Shown in pieces: positions 35,859 to 47,900 of a stretch of 64,000 nucleotides of DNA. The stretch lies in assembly GCA_033239525.1 (NCBI GenBank), contig BSYO01000026.1, positions 9,642,457 to 9,706,456 of the forward strand. The letters are read 5' to 3'. The stretch's first letter is position 1. Each line of letters opens with the position of its first letter. The position numbers were made by a program, and so were the translations under genes. Origin of the DNA: Nepenthes gracilis (Eukaryota > Streptophyta > Magnoliopsida > Caryophyllales > Nepenthaceae). Below the pieces are notes generated by a model. That model did no database searches. It saw nothing but the letters and a program-made list of their open reading frames with translations, and was not told the origin of the DNA.

Positions 35859-35958
35859 NNNNNNNNNNNNNNNNNNNNNNNNNNNNNNNNNNNNNNNNNN
35901 NNNNNNNNNNNNNNNNNNNNNNNNNNNNNNNNNNNNNNNNNNNNNNNNNNNNNNNNNN
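35859..35958. other. Assembly gap of 100 N
   Basis: Exactly 100 unknown bases, the usual placeholder for a gap of unknown size. It falls inside a repeat element, so the join on its right side may not be the true neighbour of the left. Confidence 0.98.
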
Positions 35959-36969
35959 GCCTCTCGGCTCAGATAACCATTTTACATGTGAGAATCTGCT
36001 TGAGGATTATATGTCCCGTGATTTTTCTTGATTTATGTACGCTTACGTAAAAAATATCAGACATTTCCTTTGTTTGCTCCTATTAAATGGCGGATGATTT
36101 CCACGACGCGAGGTTTTGATTTTTCGCTATTTGGTTTGATTGATCGATCCTATCAACCCCAACATAAACCTATTTAATACAAACCCAAATCCTCGTATCG
36201 TCTAGTCACCAATGTCATGCTATGGTGTGTGTTCTAATGTTGTTCCCACCTCTAAATACAAATCACATAGTGGTGTTGCTGCAGATCAATATGGTGCACC
36301 AGCAGCAAGCTAAGGAACATTCTTCCTTAAGCTTGAATAAGTAGATATTGAACATCATTGCTGAAGGGGATGGCGAGCCCTGCTTGAAAAGGTTACCTTA
36401 GAGGAGCAAGGTGGCTGCGATCACCCTGAAAATGGTATGCAGCAGAAGGTACACGCTGCCATCGTTGAACGAGACAACACACTCAACACCCTTCAAAACG
36501 CCATGAACAACAGATTGAGTTTCAAAGTACAACGCTGAGCTAAGCGAATGCACCCACCACTCGGGCATGGCCGATGCTCCTTCGATTTATGTCAAAAAAA
36601 AAAAAAGGCTATGAAAATATAGTAAGTTATAATTGTGATAAATAGATAATAGTAATAGCTAAATGGGATTGCTATTATTCATTCTCTTTCTACCTTAAAC
36701 AAAATTACATATTTAATATCAGAAATATATAATCTAATAATTTAATAATATAGAGCATGTGTTTTATGTGTAAAATGCAAGCAAATATCTTTATCATTTG
36801 TCATATTTTTCTTAACATTTATGTTATGTTTGAATATGCTACATTTGAATAATTAAAATTAAAATTTAAAAATATAAATTTAATTTTAATTCTATTAGAA
36901 TTAGAATAAGATCGAATTCAAATTCTATTATTGAGATTGATGTATATAAAAAAATTGGCTAGTCACAAA
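35959..36969. other. Unassigned sequence after the gap
   Basis: There is no clear protein match. About 36290-36600 is less AT-rich and may be retroelement coding debris, and the rest is AT-rich. A run of 13 A ends near 36606. Confidence 0.4.
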
Positions 36970-38124
36970 ATAAAACAAGATAATCTGGCCACTCTAACGC
37001 CCAATTGGAAACGGGCCCAAGGGGATGAAAAGTCCAGACGGTCAACGCCGGTGTTGACCGTCAGCGACTCCCAAATGTATCGGGCCAACCTCAAACGCTG
37101 ATGGCCTCCCGCTTCTTACGCGGTGGGCCCAAAGAGTTTTACGATGTGAATGGCTTGGCTCACTCAATGCCCACGGCTCCATCCGCTACTGACAACTGAT
37201 ATCCTTCATAAAGGCGCTAACACAGCACGCAGTATCTGGGTTAACTCGAAGGCTGACTGGTCTGTAGCCAGAGGCTGGGCCCCAAGTAAGTTTTCAACAA
37301 GAATCTGCTCCGACCTGCTGAGTACTTTTACCAATCATTAGTATGCCAACAACGATCCTCCAAGATATTCCACAATCTCAAAGAAAGCACCAAAAGGACA
37401 CTACACATCGCCCTTCAGCATGAAAGCGCGTGGATCTTCCCACCTCTTGCCGCCCAAAGCATGACTCCAACTGGGTAATACGCGAGAGAAAAGAACCAAC
37501 TCTGGAAAGTTGTCACGCCTCACAAGGAAACAATCTCGATCATCATGGCAACCGCATCACCCGTGGCGCAAGCCACCAAAGAATCGTATGCAATCACTCT
37601 TTCCAAAGAAGCGAGGATCACCTCTCAAATGAGCTAAATAAACCCAGAATCATCATTCTAGGGAGGGACTCCTGACGACGCTTTACTGAGGCTTCTACCG
37701 ACGCCTTCCATACATTCAATCACACTTTGAAGGCATCCAACGCATACGCTTCTCAAAGTCAATTGAGGCTTTGAGAAATCTTCCTTCACCGCCACCTTCC
37801 ATCCTCCAAAATCCCTAAAGTAACAAGCGGACTCCTTACGACCATTTCCATTGCCTCCCACCTCCTGTGATCCAAAAAGAACTCACGCCTCTCTGCACAT
37901 CCTGACCGAAACAAACCCTTTCTCCTCCTCCTGCTTCTTCTTTTAAGACTGTTGAAGTGTAATGGAGCACGGAGGTGTTTCGGTGATAATTTTCCAATAG
38001 CTTTGGCCACTCCCGTCTGTTTAGTGGTATGCAGAGATCTGACTGGTGGTGATATGGAGCAGGCTGAGCCACGACAAGAGATCATCCTCGATCTGTTGAA
38101 ATTGAGATCCAGAGATTTACTGCA
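36970..38124 (+). repeat. Diverged LTR related to 31681-32719
   Basis: Landmarks match the left LTR in order: GCCCAATTGGAAACGGGCCC (left copy GCCCAATAAGAAAGTGGCCC), then AGACGGTCAAC…GTTGACCG at 37037-37060, GGAGGTGTTTCGGTGATAA (left copy GGAGTGTTTTTGGTGGGATAA), TTTAGTGGTATGCAG and GATCCAGAGATTTA. It may be the 3' LTR of the same element or a solo LTR of the same family. Several open frames on both strands inside it are not genes. Confidence 0.6.
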
Positions 38125-38830
38125 TTTATATAAAAGCACTTATAATTTAGAGATAAAAATAAATTTAATGTATGATTAATTTTTTAATTTATGAATAAAA
38201 ATAAAAGAAGTAAATTGTCTAATATAAAATATAAATTTTTAATGTATAAAATTTAATATAATAAAATTCTATTAAAATTTATTTTTAAATAAAGATAATA
38301 TAACCACCTTTACTTGGTCTAAACAACCAAAAATATTTTTTCATAGGTCTTATCTAATTAAATTTTATCATATCTAATTAACAGATAATTCTTAACATAA
38401 TTTTTTTACTCTACTCTTAAAATTATAAATAACTATTTCACACTATTTTTTAATTTTAAATAATTAAAATATAGAATTAGAATTTTAATTTCATGTGATG
38501 CCAAATATAAAATTAAAATTATATTTAAAATTTTAATTTTAAGTGCAACTAAATAGGGCATTGCATTTTTTAAAAAAATTTATGTTTCATTTTACTTTAG
38601 TATTAGTCTATAATATATAAAAATTGTGACTAAATTATAAATAATTTGACTTATATAATAATATATATATTTGATTTTTTGAGTTTTCTATAATTGCGTT
38701 TGAATCTTAGACTATACAAAATTATGATAAATTTAGTAATTTCTTTTATATATTATGAAAAATTATCAAGTCTTGAAAAATAAAAATAATAAAAAAATGT
38801 AAAATTAAACGGGCAGTATCCATGCCTCTC
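38125..38830. other. AT-rich DNA upstream of DUS3
   Basis: Very AT-rich, with many short A/T runs and no frame of interest. It separates the LTR from the DUS3 promoter. Confidence 0.6.
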
Positions 38831-38921
38831 CCCTTTTGACTACAACCCTAACCCACCGTTAGGCCGCCGTCACGAGGAACATATCCAAGCTCTCAACTTC
38901 ACTGAGTGAACTCGGCAAGAT
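38831..38921 (+). promoter_or_regulatory. Proximal promoter and 5' leader of DUS3
   Basis: Base composition changes sharply here from AT-rich to mixed. A telo-box AACCCTAA lies at 38844-38851, with CCGTTAGGCCGCC just after it, and a pyrimidine-rich leader precedes the ATG at 38922. Telo-boxes are common in promoters of plant translation-related genes, which fits a tRNA-modifying enzyme. The start site itself was not determined. Confidence 0.45.
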
Positions 38922-41900
38922 ATGGCCGAGTCCTCTTCCGGCACTGCGGTCGAGCCAAAGGTTGAAGAAGCTCTCCCTCCGGGAGCCTCAAGCTCGGACG
39001 GAGCTCAACCGTCACCGGAGGAGCTGGTAGCAAAAGCCATAGCTCCGGTGAAGAAAGAATTTCTCCGTCCGCCGCCGCTTCGGTCCAGCGCCTCCAGAAA
39101 AATCGATGGAGTTACAGATAGAAAGTTGGACTCGTCTAAGTTAGTCAAGGATAAGAAATCTAAACGACAACTCAAAAGAGAACGCCGTGAGGTGCCGTAT
39201 TAATTTCTTCTCCAATCTGTTTCTGTCGTCAATGCGTCAGAAATTTCGTGCCTGTATTGCTGAGTTTCTGTGATAACTTGCTAATTTGTCTTCCCCCTCT
39301 TTTTTTCTTTGTCTAGGATGAGTCGTTAAAAATTATGTTTTGTTGCGGAATTTTGTGCTGAATTCGTACTTTAAATTATCCGAGGAGATTGAAATTCTGA
39401 AGCATTAAGCTTACTACATTTAAGCTTTTAGAGTATTCTGTTTTTCTTCGAAGAATCAAAACGAGGTGATGTCTCAGGATCATCATTTCCTTTTGTGACA
39501 ATCATAACAAAGCTGCCTACAAAGTCCCTCTTCTATGCGCATTCGAGCTCGTCTACATGTACATGTATAACGCCAATCTTTCTCTGCAATGATGTGAACC
39601 AACTTCGAAGAAATGCTAGAACTTAGTTCACTGTTGTTGGGAGGGTGTAAAAGTAACATTTGACAAACACAGGATTGGGGCTTGTTTACGAAGAAGTGCA
39701 GGTTTTTTTTTGGGGGTGAGGGGGTCCAATTTTTTTTTTTTTGCGTGATTGAGCATGGGTTCCTTTGTGTGCTGTGATGGTTCGAGAAGGAATTCAGAGC
39801 AATAAGAGAAAATTTCAGATAAGAAGAGAGACTAAAAGGACAGGAGTGAGTTGAGAGGAAATCATTTACAAAAGAGAAGAATCAAAGGAAACACAAAAAT
39901 CTAACAACCATCTAAGTCGGTTATGACAGCTCATATCCCGCCTAAACCTTCAACTTCCTACTTCTGATTGCCTAATGAATTCACCACATGGAATGACGAT
40001 TTGTGCTGAACTGAATTCATCTGCTGCAATAGTGATAATGTGTGGAACTGTCCCTTGTGCTACTAATTCTTGTTGCATGTGCTGGATGTGATTTCTTCCA
40101 TGTAGTTTTGTCCACTAACCACCCTCTATTCAACATTGCTATACAATTAGCCAGATTGTAACTTGTTGCTCTTTTTTGGCAAATCCTGATAACTCTTTTC
40201 ATGGTTCCTCTTATGACAATTGAGCTCACTTCTTGACAATGCCCCCTTCTAAAGCTTTTTCTTTGTCCCCAAGGATAACTTTTGGAAATTGGGCTTTATA
40301 AAATCTTCATCTTCCCATTTAGTGTCTTCCAACTTGTTCTAATGAATCAACAGCTGCTTCACCATCTTCCCTTTTCTCTGCAACTCTATAATCTGCCAAA
40401 CTGATAAAGGACCCACAACTGCTTCTTGATTCGGTCTACAAGGGGTAATATCTCTTGTATTATCATGTGGTCTGTAAATATGCTTTTTTGAGCAATGACA
40501 CATGAAACACTGTATGAATTTTCAACTTCTGGGCAATTCTAATTTGTAAGCCATGTTCCCCACACTTGATATCATATTGATGTCCCATCATACTTTGCCT
40601 AGCTTTAAATTCCTCCGCAGAGCCACAAAAGTCTGTTTGTAAGGTTGAAACCTCAAGTTGCCATATCACCTTCTTCAAATTGCCTTTCACTCTTCTTCAC
40701 ATCATGCAGTTCTGAGCTTTTGACAGATGCTCTTCCAAGAAGTTACTCAGTCTTTCTTTCTTGCATCAAGTCACTCACAGAAGCTACCATAGATTTCTCA
40801 TTACAGAACTCTAGTTGGGTTGGACAAGATCCATACAAATCCTGGAATGGAGTTTTTTTGATAGTTTGATGGTAAGAAGTATAGTACCACCACTCAGCTA
40901 ATGACAACCAATGGTCCATTGAGTTGGTTTTTGTGAAACCATACTTCTTAAATAAGCTTATAAGCACTGGTTAACTCTGTCACTCTACCCATCAGTTTGA
41001 GGGTAATATGAAGTGCTCATGTGAAACTTAGTTCCGATGCTTATAAACAGTGTCTTCCAAAATAACCCACAAAACATTTTATCCTTGTCTGAGACAATAC
41101 TTACAGGTACACTGTAACTTGATGATGTTATCCAAGGGCAACTGAGCTACTTTAGGAGCAGTAAAAAGATGATTGAATGCTATGAAATTTAGAATTAAGT
41201 TAGTGCGTCTACTACCACTAAGATAGTATCCTTGCCCAAGGAGTTTTGGAGGCTTTCAATGAAGTCCATGGTCACATGACTCCATGAGTATGAGGGAAGA
41301 TGTAGGGGCTGCAACGAACCTGGATTAGCCTTCCTTTCAGTCTTGTTTTGTTGACACACTTAACAAGAAAGCACTATAGCTTCTATCTGTCTAAACAGAT
41401 TAGGCCTATAGAAGAATTGTTGGACTTTCTTATCTGTTGCCTCTACTCCAAAATGACAGCCTACACGACTCATAAATAACATTAAATAGTCTATCCCTCA
41501 AATCAGTGTTAGATCCTACACATTACTTGGCCTTCTGTAGAAGGATTATGAGGCAAGTTGCAACAACAACTCACAATGATCTTCTGGATCCAGGGGTCTT
41601 CTTCATAGCTTTGTTCCAACTCTGTCATCCATGATGGAGTGATAACAGAAATTGAACCACAGCTAGCTTCTCCTTCTCCATGTCTCCTTGACAGAGCATC
41701 TGCAACTAAATTCTCCTTTCCCCTCTTATATTGAATGAAATAATTAAGCCCAACAGCTTGAACATACTCCTCTGCTGCAACACTGAAGTTGATCCTCTGT
41801 TCCAGTACATGCTCGTGGCTTTTATGATCAATTTTGATGAAGTAGTGCCTCCATCTGGAAACTATCATGACAATAGCCATCAACTTGTCATAAATGGATA

Positions 41901-44900
41901 AACCTATGCTCTTTACACTGAAGGCCTTTTAAGATAGGTAATAGGCTTGCGATGCTGCATCAGTGCAGCTCCCATGCCCTTCGCTGAAGCATCAGTTTCA
42001 ATTCCAAAGGGAGATGAAAAAATCTAGTAGAGGCAACCCTGGGGCTTGTATCATCACAGTCTTTAGCTTGTCTCATCAGTCAACAAGAATGCATTTTTCT
42101 TCAATAATTCAGTTAGTGCTTGCTGATGGTGCCAAAGTGTGAAATGAGTTTTCTGTATTTCATTTGTCGCACTATCTCCAGAAATTATATTGCCCAGATA
42201 TACCACTCAGGTTTGTTGAAAAGAAGAATTTGTCCTTTTGCAAATAGAGTATCTGATTTTGCTGTCTTAATGAGAGGAACACAAGCCTAAGGTGTTCTGA
42301 GGTAGGGAAGGGGAAGAGTAGGGAAATGGAAAGAGAAATCGGGGGAGGGAGAAAACAAGAACCGGGGAAGGAAAAAGAGAAACCAGGGGACAGAAGGAGA
42401 AACCACGAGAGAGAGAGAGTAGAGACCAATAAAGAGGAGAAAGATCACAATCAATCAAATTTCGTTCAATTCATTAATACTGATTCACACAATAGAGGTA
42501 GGGTTCTTATATAGAGAATTCTATGTTTAGGATAATTGGAAATAAAGTTACAATCAAATAACTTCTAATTGGGAAATAAAAATCAAATCTCTACTAAAAA
42601 AATAAAATAAAATCAAATCTTTACTAATTAATAATCAAATCTACTATAGAAATAAAATTAAATCTAATTTGGAAGTAAAATTAAATCAAATCAGATCCTT
42701 GATGTCCGCATCAATTCTCCCTGGATGGTTGGGACTCAACTTTGTTGAGTAAAACCTCTGTAATCAATTCCCTAACTACAAGTTGAGCGGTTGTGTAATC
42801 TTCTATCAACGGTGATAAACACGTGTGAGTGAGGGCCGAAATCTGATTGAGCGACCCATATCTCCGGAAGCTTGGCCTTGAAAAGGTGCAATATTGCTAA
42901 CTCTGATAGAATTCCAAAAGATTTGGGTCAAACTGTTATAGCGTGTCACGAGAGATCCAGGCATTCTTGGACTTTGGTCGGCCAACCCAACGGATAAAAA
43001 TGCGTTGAACTGCTCCATCCCTAGTAAACATAATCTGCTCATCTGAGATAGTATCAATTGTATCGTGGTGTGCCGATAGGGAGAAAAGTTGTGTAGGAGT
43101 GGGTGGACAGTTAATAGGTGGCGCATTTGGGGGGGGCGTCAAAGGGATCCATAGGTGGGGAAAAGTCACATTTATAAGCAATTAAATTTTCAACATTGAA
43201 AGTATGATGAAAATCAAAATGAGATGGAATATCAATAACATATACATTTGATCTAATCTACTGTAAAATTTTAAATGGACTAGTACTATGAGCTTGCAAT
43301 TTAGAAATGTGCCTATGTAGGAGCCATCCTGGCTTGATTCGAACCATAATATAATCTTCTATATTAATTAAACGTATCTTTTGTTTGTGTCAGCGCGAAA
43401 TTTATAGGAGGCATTACTTGCCTCAAATTGTTTATTGATCTCGATGTGTAAGTCATGAAAGTGTTGTACAAAAGTTTCGGCTATCATGGACACATTAACA
43501 TGTGCGGATATCGGGATAAGGTCCAATGGTTTTCAAGACTTGTAACCATGCATGACATCAAATGGACTCATGTCTAGGGATCTATTGACAGAGTTATTAT
43601 ATGCAAGTTAGACAGTAGGTAGGATCAAGTCCCAATTTTTGAGATTGTCCTGAACCAAATATCGTAATAAATTACCTAAACTCCGATTGACAACTTCAGT
43701 TTGACCATCTGTTTGAGGGTAGTAGGCGGTAGAAAATTTTAATTCGGTACCATATGCCATAGGGTCCTCCAAAAGTGATTGGTAAAACGAATATCCCGAT
43801 CAGAAACAATAGTATTAGGAAGACCACATAACTTGACAATCTCGGCAAAGTAAAGTCATGTAATTTGAGAAGTATCAGTAATCTTACTATACGGAATGAA
43901 GTCGTCCATTTTAGAAAAATGGTCTACAACAACAAAGATGGAATCATGTTGCTTAGGGGTACGTGGAAGCCCTAATACAAAGTCTATACTTACACTTGCC
44001 AGGGACCATTAGGTACTGGTAGAGGGGTGTAAAGGTCGGTTTTTTTCTTTTTGTGTTTTGTTAACTGGTATGTCCGATAAGTATTGACGATCTTAGCCAC
44101 GTCTTTCTTTAAATTAGGCTAGAAAAATTGCCTTACAACCTCTTTTGTTGTTTTTATCATGCCCAAAATAGTCAGATAGATTGTCAGTATAAACCTCCTA
44201 GACTATGAATTTTCGAACAGATATTTTAGGGATGCAAAGCTTATTAACCCGGGATAAGTACTCATCCTGAATACGAAAACTTTCCGTGGTGTCTGAGTGC
44301 CTACATTATAAAGTTAGAAAAATTTTGCTAAAATTAGGGTAGGACTCGTATTCTTCTTTAAGTCTTTCAAAACTAATAATTTTAATGTGAATTGCAGATA
44401 ATAAGGACAGATAACGACTCAAGGTATTGTCCGCTTGATTCTTGAGTCCCTTCTCATGTTTCAAGACAAAAGAGTAGGATTGTACATATTCAATCGACCG
44501 ACCATGCTTATAATTTAATTTCTTTTAGGAGCTAATAAATTGAAGAGTTTCATGGTCATAATAGAGGATAAACTCCTCGGGTAACAAGTAATGGCGCCAA
44601 TAATGTAAGGCCTATACAACGGCATACAGCTTCTTATCGTAAGTGGAGTATCATAACTTGACATCATTTAAATTTTTGTTAAAGTAGACAATTGGATGGC
44701 ATTCTTAGCTAAGAACTCCTCCTATTCTTATACCTGAGGTATCATACTCTACTTCAAACACTTTGAAAAAATTAGGAAGTCGCATGACGGGGGCCGTTGT
44801 TATCCTCTCTTTTATAATTTTGAAAGCCTTGGCAACACCAGGAGACCAAGTAAATTCACTCTTTTTCATGCACTCAGTGAGAGGAGCCATGATTGTACTA

Positions 44901-47900
44901 AATCCTTTGATGAACCGGCACTAAAAAGTGGCCAAACCATGAAAACAATGAACTTTATGGACGGATTTGGGTTTGGGCCAATTTATGATAATTTGGACCT
45001 TTGCAGGGCTAGCAAAAACTCCATCAGAAGAGACAATAAAGCCCAGGAAAGCTACTCTATCCGAAAAGGAATACTTTTTAAGATTAGCAGACAAGCTTTC
45101 ATTTCTAAGAGTGAGACAAACTTGTGTGAGATGATCCAAATATTGTTCCTTGTTCTTATTATAAATGAGATTGTCGTCAAAATAAATTATTAGGAACTGG
45201 CCTATGAAAGGCGGTAAGGTTTGAGTTATGACCCTCATAAAAGCATTTGGTGCATTGGATAGTCCAAAAGATATGACTAATTACTCATAAAGGCTGTCTT
45301 TTGTCTTGAAAGTTGTTTTTCACTCATTCTCTGGACGAATTCTGATTTGGTGATAACCACTGTTTAAATCTATTTTGAAAAAATTGTGGCATCAACCATC
45401 ATATCTAACATATCATCAAGTTTAGGGATAGGAAAATGATATTTCACGGTGACTTTATTGATTACTCTGCTATCAATACACAGTTCGCCATGATCCATCC
45501 TTTTTAGGTGTTAATAGAGTGGGTATCGCATATGGATTCATACTTTTTCAAACAAATCATTTGCGATGGAGTTCCTCAACTTGTTAGAGTTCAGTATGCT
45601 CCGTAGGATTTATCCTATAGTGAGAGAGGTTTGGGAGTGATACATTTGGAATGAAATCAATAGCATGTTGAATGTCGTGTAAAAGTAGTAAGTCTTTGGG
45701 GAGATCCTCGGGGAAGACATCTTGAAAATTTTGGGGAAGTTAACGGGCCTCATTAGGAATCAATATGAAAGAGATCAGAAGGACTTTGAGAGCAATAATG
45801 ACAAATATAACAAACTCACTAATAGCTGCCGGTCAAATCCTATGTGACTAATGATATGTAATCATTTTGTCACTACCACTGGCCTTTCTTTATTAGAAGT
45901 CGTCGGTTTTAGGGGTAGGGGTAGAGATGAATCTTCTTTCCCCTGTGAACAAAGGAGTAGGAATTAGAATGACTTTGAATTGTCACATCCAAGTTGTAGA
46001 GCCAAGGGCGCCCGAGAATGACATGACCCATATCTATTAGTATAACGTCACGCCAAATGTGATCTTTGTACTCTAAAAATTAAATGGGTACAAAACAATG
46101 TTCTTTAATTAATATAGAAGATGTGTCAGTCCAAGAGATACTGTATCGATTAGCATGTGGGATCGCCTTTAACCCCAAATGAGAAATAGTGTTAGCGGAG
46201 ACCGCATTGATGCAACTACCGCTATCCACGATAACCTTGCAAGCCTTCTCATTCATTTTGATATAAGTGTGAAAGATAGTGTGACAATACCAATCATCAG
46301 CCTCTTTGGATTATGTCAAGGTGTATCGTACAATGCCCAGAAATGGCTTATCAAGGAAAGAAGAATGAGAGTCGAGGCTAAAGGAGGTAGTGTTGATGTA
46401 GCCCACAAATGTGTCTATGTCGTTACCATTTAAGTTATCAAACTTCTCTAACTTGGGTTCATATATTTGCTCTTTAAGGGGTTCTTCGTTTATTCCGTCT
46501 TACCCGTCAATTAATAAGGCTTTATTTGGATATTTGGAAGAAATATGTTTAAAACTTTTACAATTGAAGTACTGTAACTAAGAATTTCTTCTTGGGATTC
46601 AACACCCTTTCCGTGGGCCTCCTTTGCAGGGGAATTGTGGGAGTATGCAACGTGGGTTGACGATATGGTGTCTAGATAACTAATTTAAAGTTTTGGACCA
46701 AATTATACGCATGGTCCAAAGTTGTACTTCACGGAGGACAAGTTCTCTCCTAAGATTTTCGTTTAGTCTTTGCCGAAACCTACTCAATGTTATGGCCTTG
46801 TACTCAATGATGTGATATTTCATCCAAAAATTATCGAATTGAGTCACATACTCAGTTATGGATCGATTACCCTACGGAAGAGCATTCCATTGATCGAGTA
46901 AGTTACTATTGTAAGAGCGGGGTAAATATTTCTTTTGAAGATGTCGTTTCTTTTCAGCCTAACTTTTGATAGGGGTTGCCTGGCGCCTAACAAGGAGATC
47001 TTCGATATTTTTTTAAAATAATTGAGCATTTTTGGTCAATTTGAGGCTAGCAAATTGAACTCTTCTATCTTTTGACATGTTATACAATTCAAAAAAATGA
47101 TCCATATTTCGGACCCATTGAGTGAAAACTCAAGAGTCCAAGCAGTCGTCAAAAGTAGGGTCATTCAGTTTGATATTGTTAAAGAGGTGGTTATCCGGAT
47201 CTCACTCTTGATCGTAGTGTTGGGGTCTATAATCGCGTCTACAAGGGGCTCAACTATCTTGTTTTCGTCGATGAGTTTTATTATGGACTGTGTCAAAGTT
47301 GTTAGCATTCGATGAGGGAGGCCCTATTTTCAAAGTGGCAATTCAATTTGCGAGATCCAAATTTATTTGACGAGTAGTAATCAAGTTAGTTTGAATGGCC
47401 ATCATGTGGTCTTATAATTGTTGTTGGTGGGAAGCTAATTGGGCTAATTGTCAACTTAGAATTTCCAATTGGTTAGAGTCAATGATTAGGTCAGAGGTGT
47501 TATAAGGATTAATACGACCACTTTGTAAGTACATGCAATACTAATATGCCTAACGAGATTGAGATCAATAAACAATTGAAGCAATCCAAGGTAATATTTT
47601 TTTTTTGGGAGATTTCATATGGTTCAAATTATACAAATAAGTAGTGCTAATCTATTAAAATAATAAAGCAAGAATCAATTACAGTGCGATTGTACCCACT
47701 GTGAAGGTAGTTATGGGATGTAACATGAAGGAAGATTTTTTTTTGTGTTTTTTTTTTATCAGTAATAAAATGGCACACGTAGATAAAATTAAATACTATT
47801 AAAGATAAGCAAAAATATGCTACCCAAAATAAAAAAGAATGAACGTACCTGGAGGTGATTTGACCCGCTTGTATGAGATTGTCTTGTGAAATTTGAGAAT

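Larger units (their letters stand above)
31681..38124 (+). mobile_element. Tat-type Ty3/Gypsy retrotransposon, interrupted by an assembly gap
   Basis: A left LTR (31681-32719) is followed by a primer-binding-site-like TGGCGCCGTCTGTGAGAA at 32721. After it come gag (from 32801), protease (about 34379-35000) and the start of reverse transcriptase (about 35190-35858), then 100 Ns. Beyond the gap, about 1 kb lacks clear pol. A block homologous to the left LTR (36970-38124) follows. The rest of reverse transcriptase, RNase H and integrase were not seen, so they are either deleted or lost in the gap. Target duplications were not confirmed, and the two LTRs differ strongly, so they may come from separate insertions of one family. 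Confidence 0.65.
39746..42297 (-). mobile_element. Outer Gypsy element, 3' half (LTR, integrase, RNase H)
   Basis: On the minus strand the order from high to low coordinates is RNase H, integrase, a chromovirus-like integrase tail, polypurine tract and 3' LTR. The 5-bp TGTTC at 42293-42297 is one copy of the target duplication made by the inner element. The rest of this element resumes at 49245, past the second TGTTC, with reverse transcriptase. The 5' LTR, gag and protease are missing. Many stops are present. Confidence 0.75.

Noticed and set aside
36970..38124. Several 60-117 codon frames around 37.1-38.1 kb
   Set aside because: Their positions coincide with an LTR homologous to 31681-32719, and frames on both strands overlap with no protein family match.
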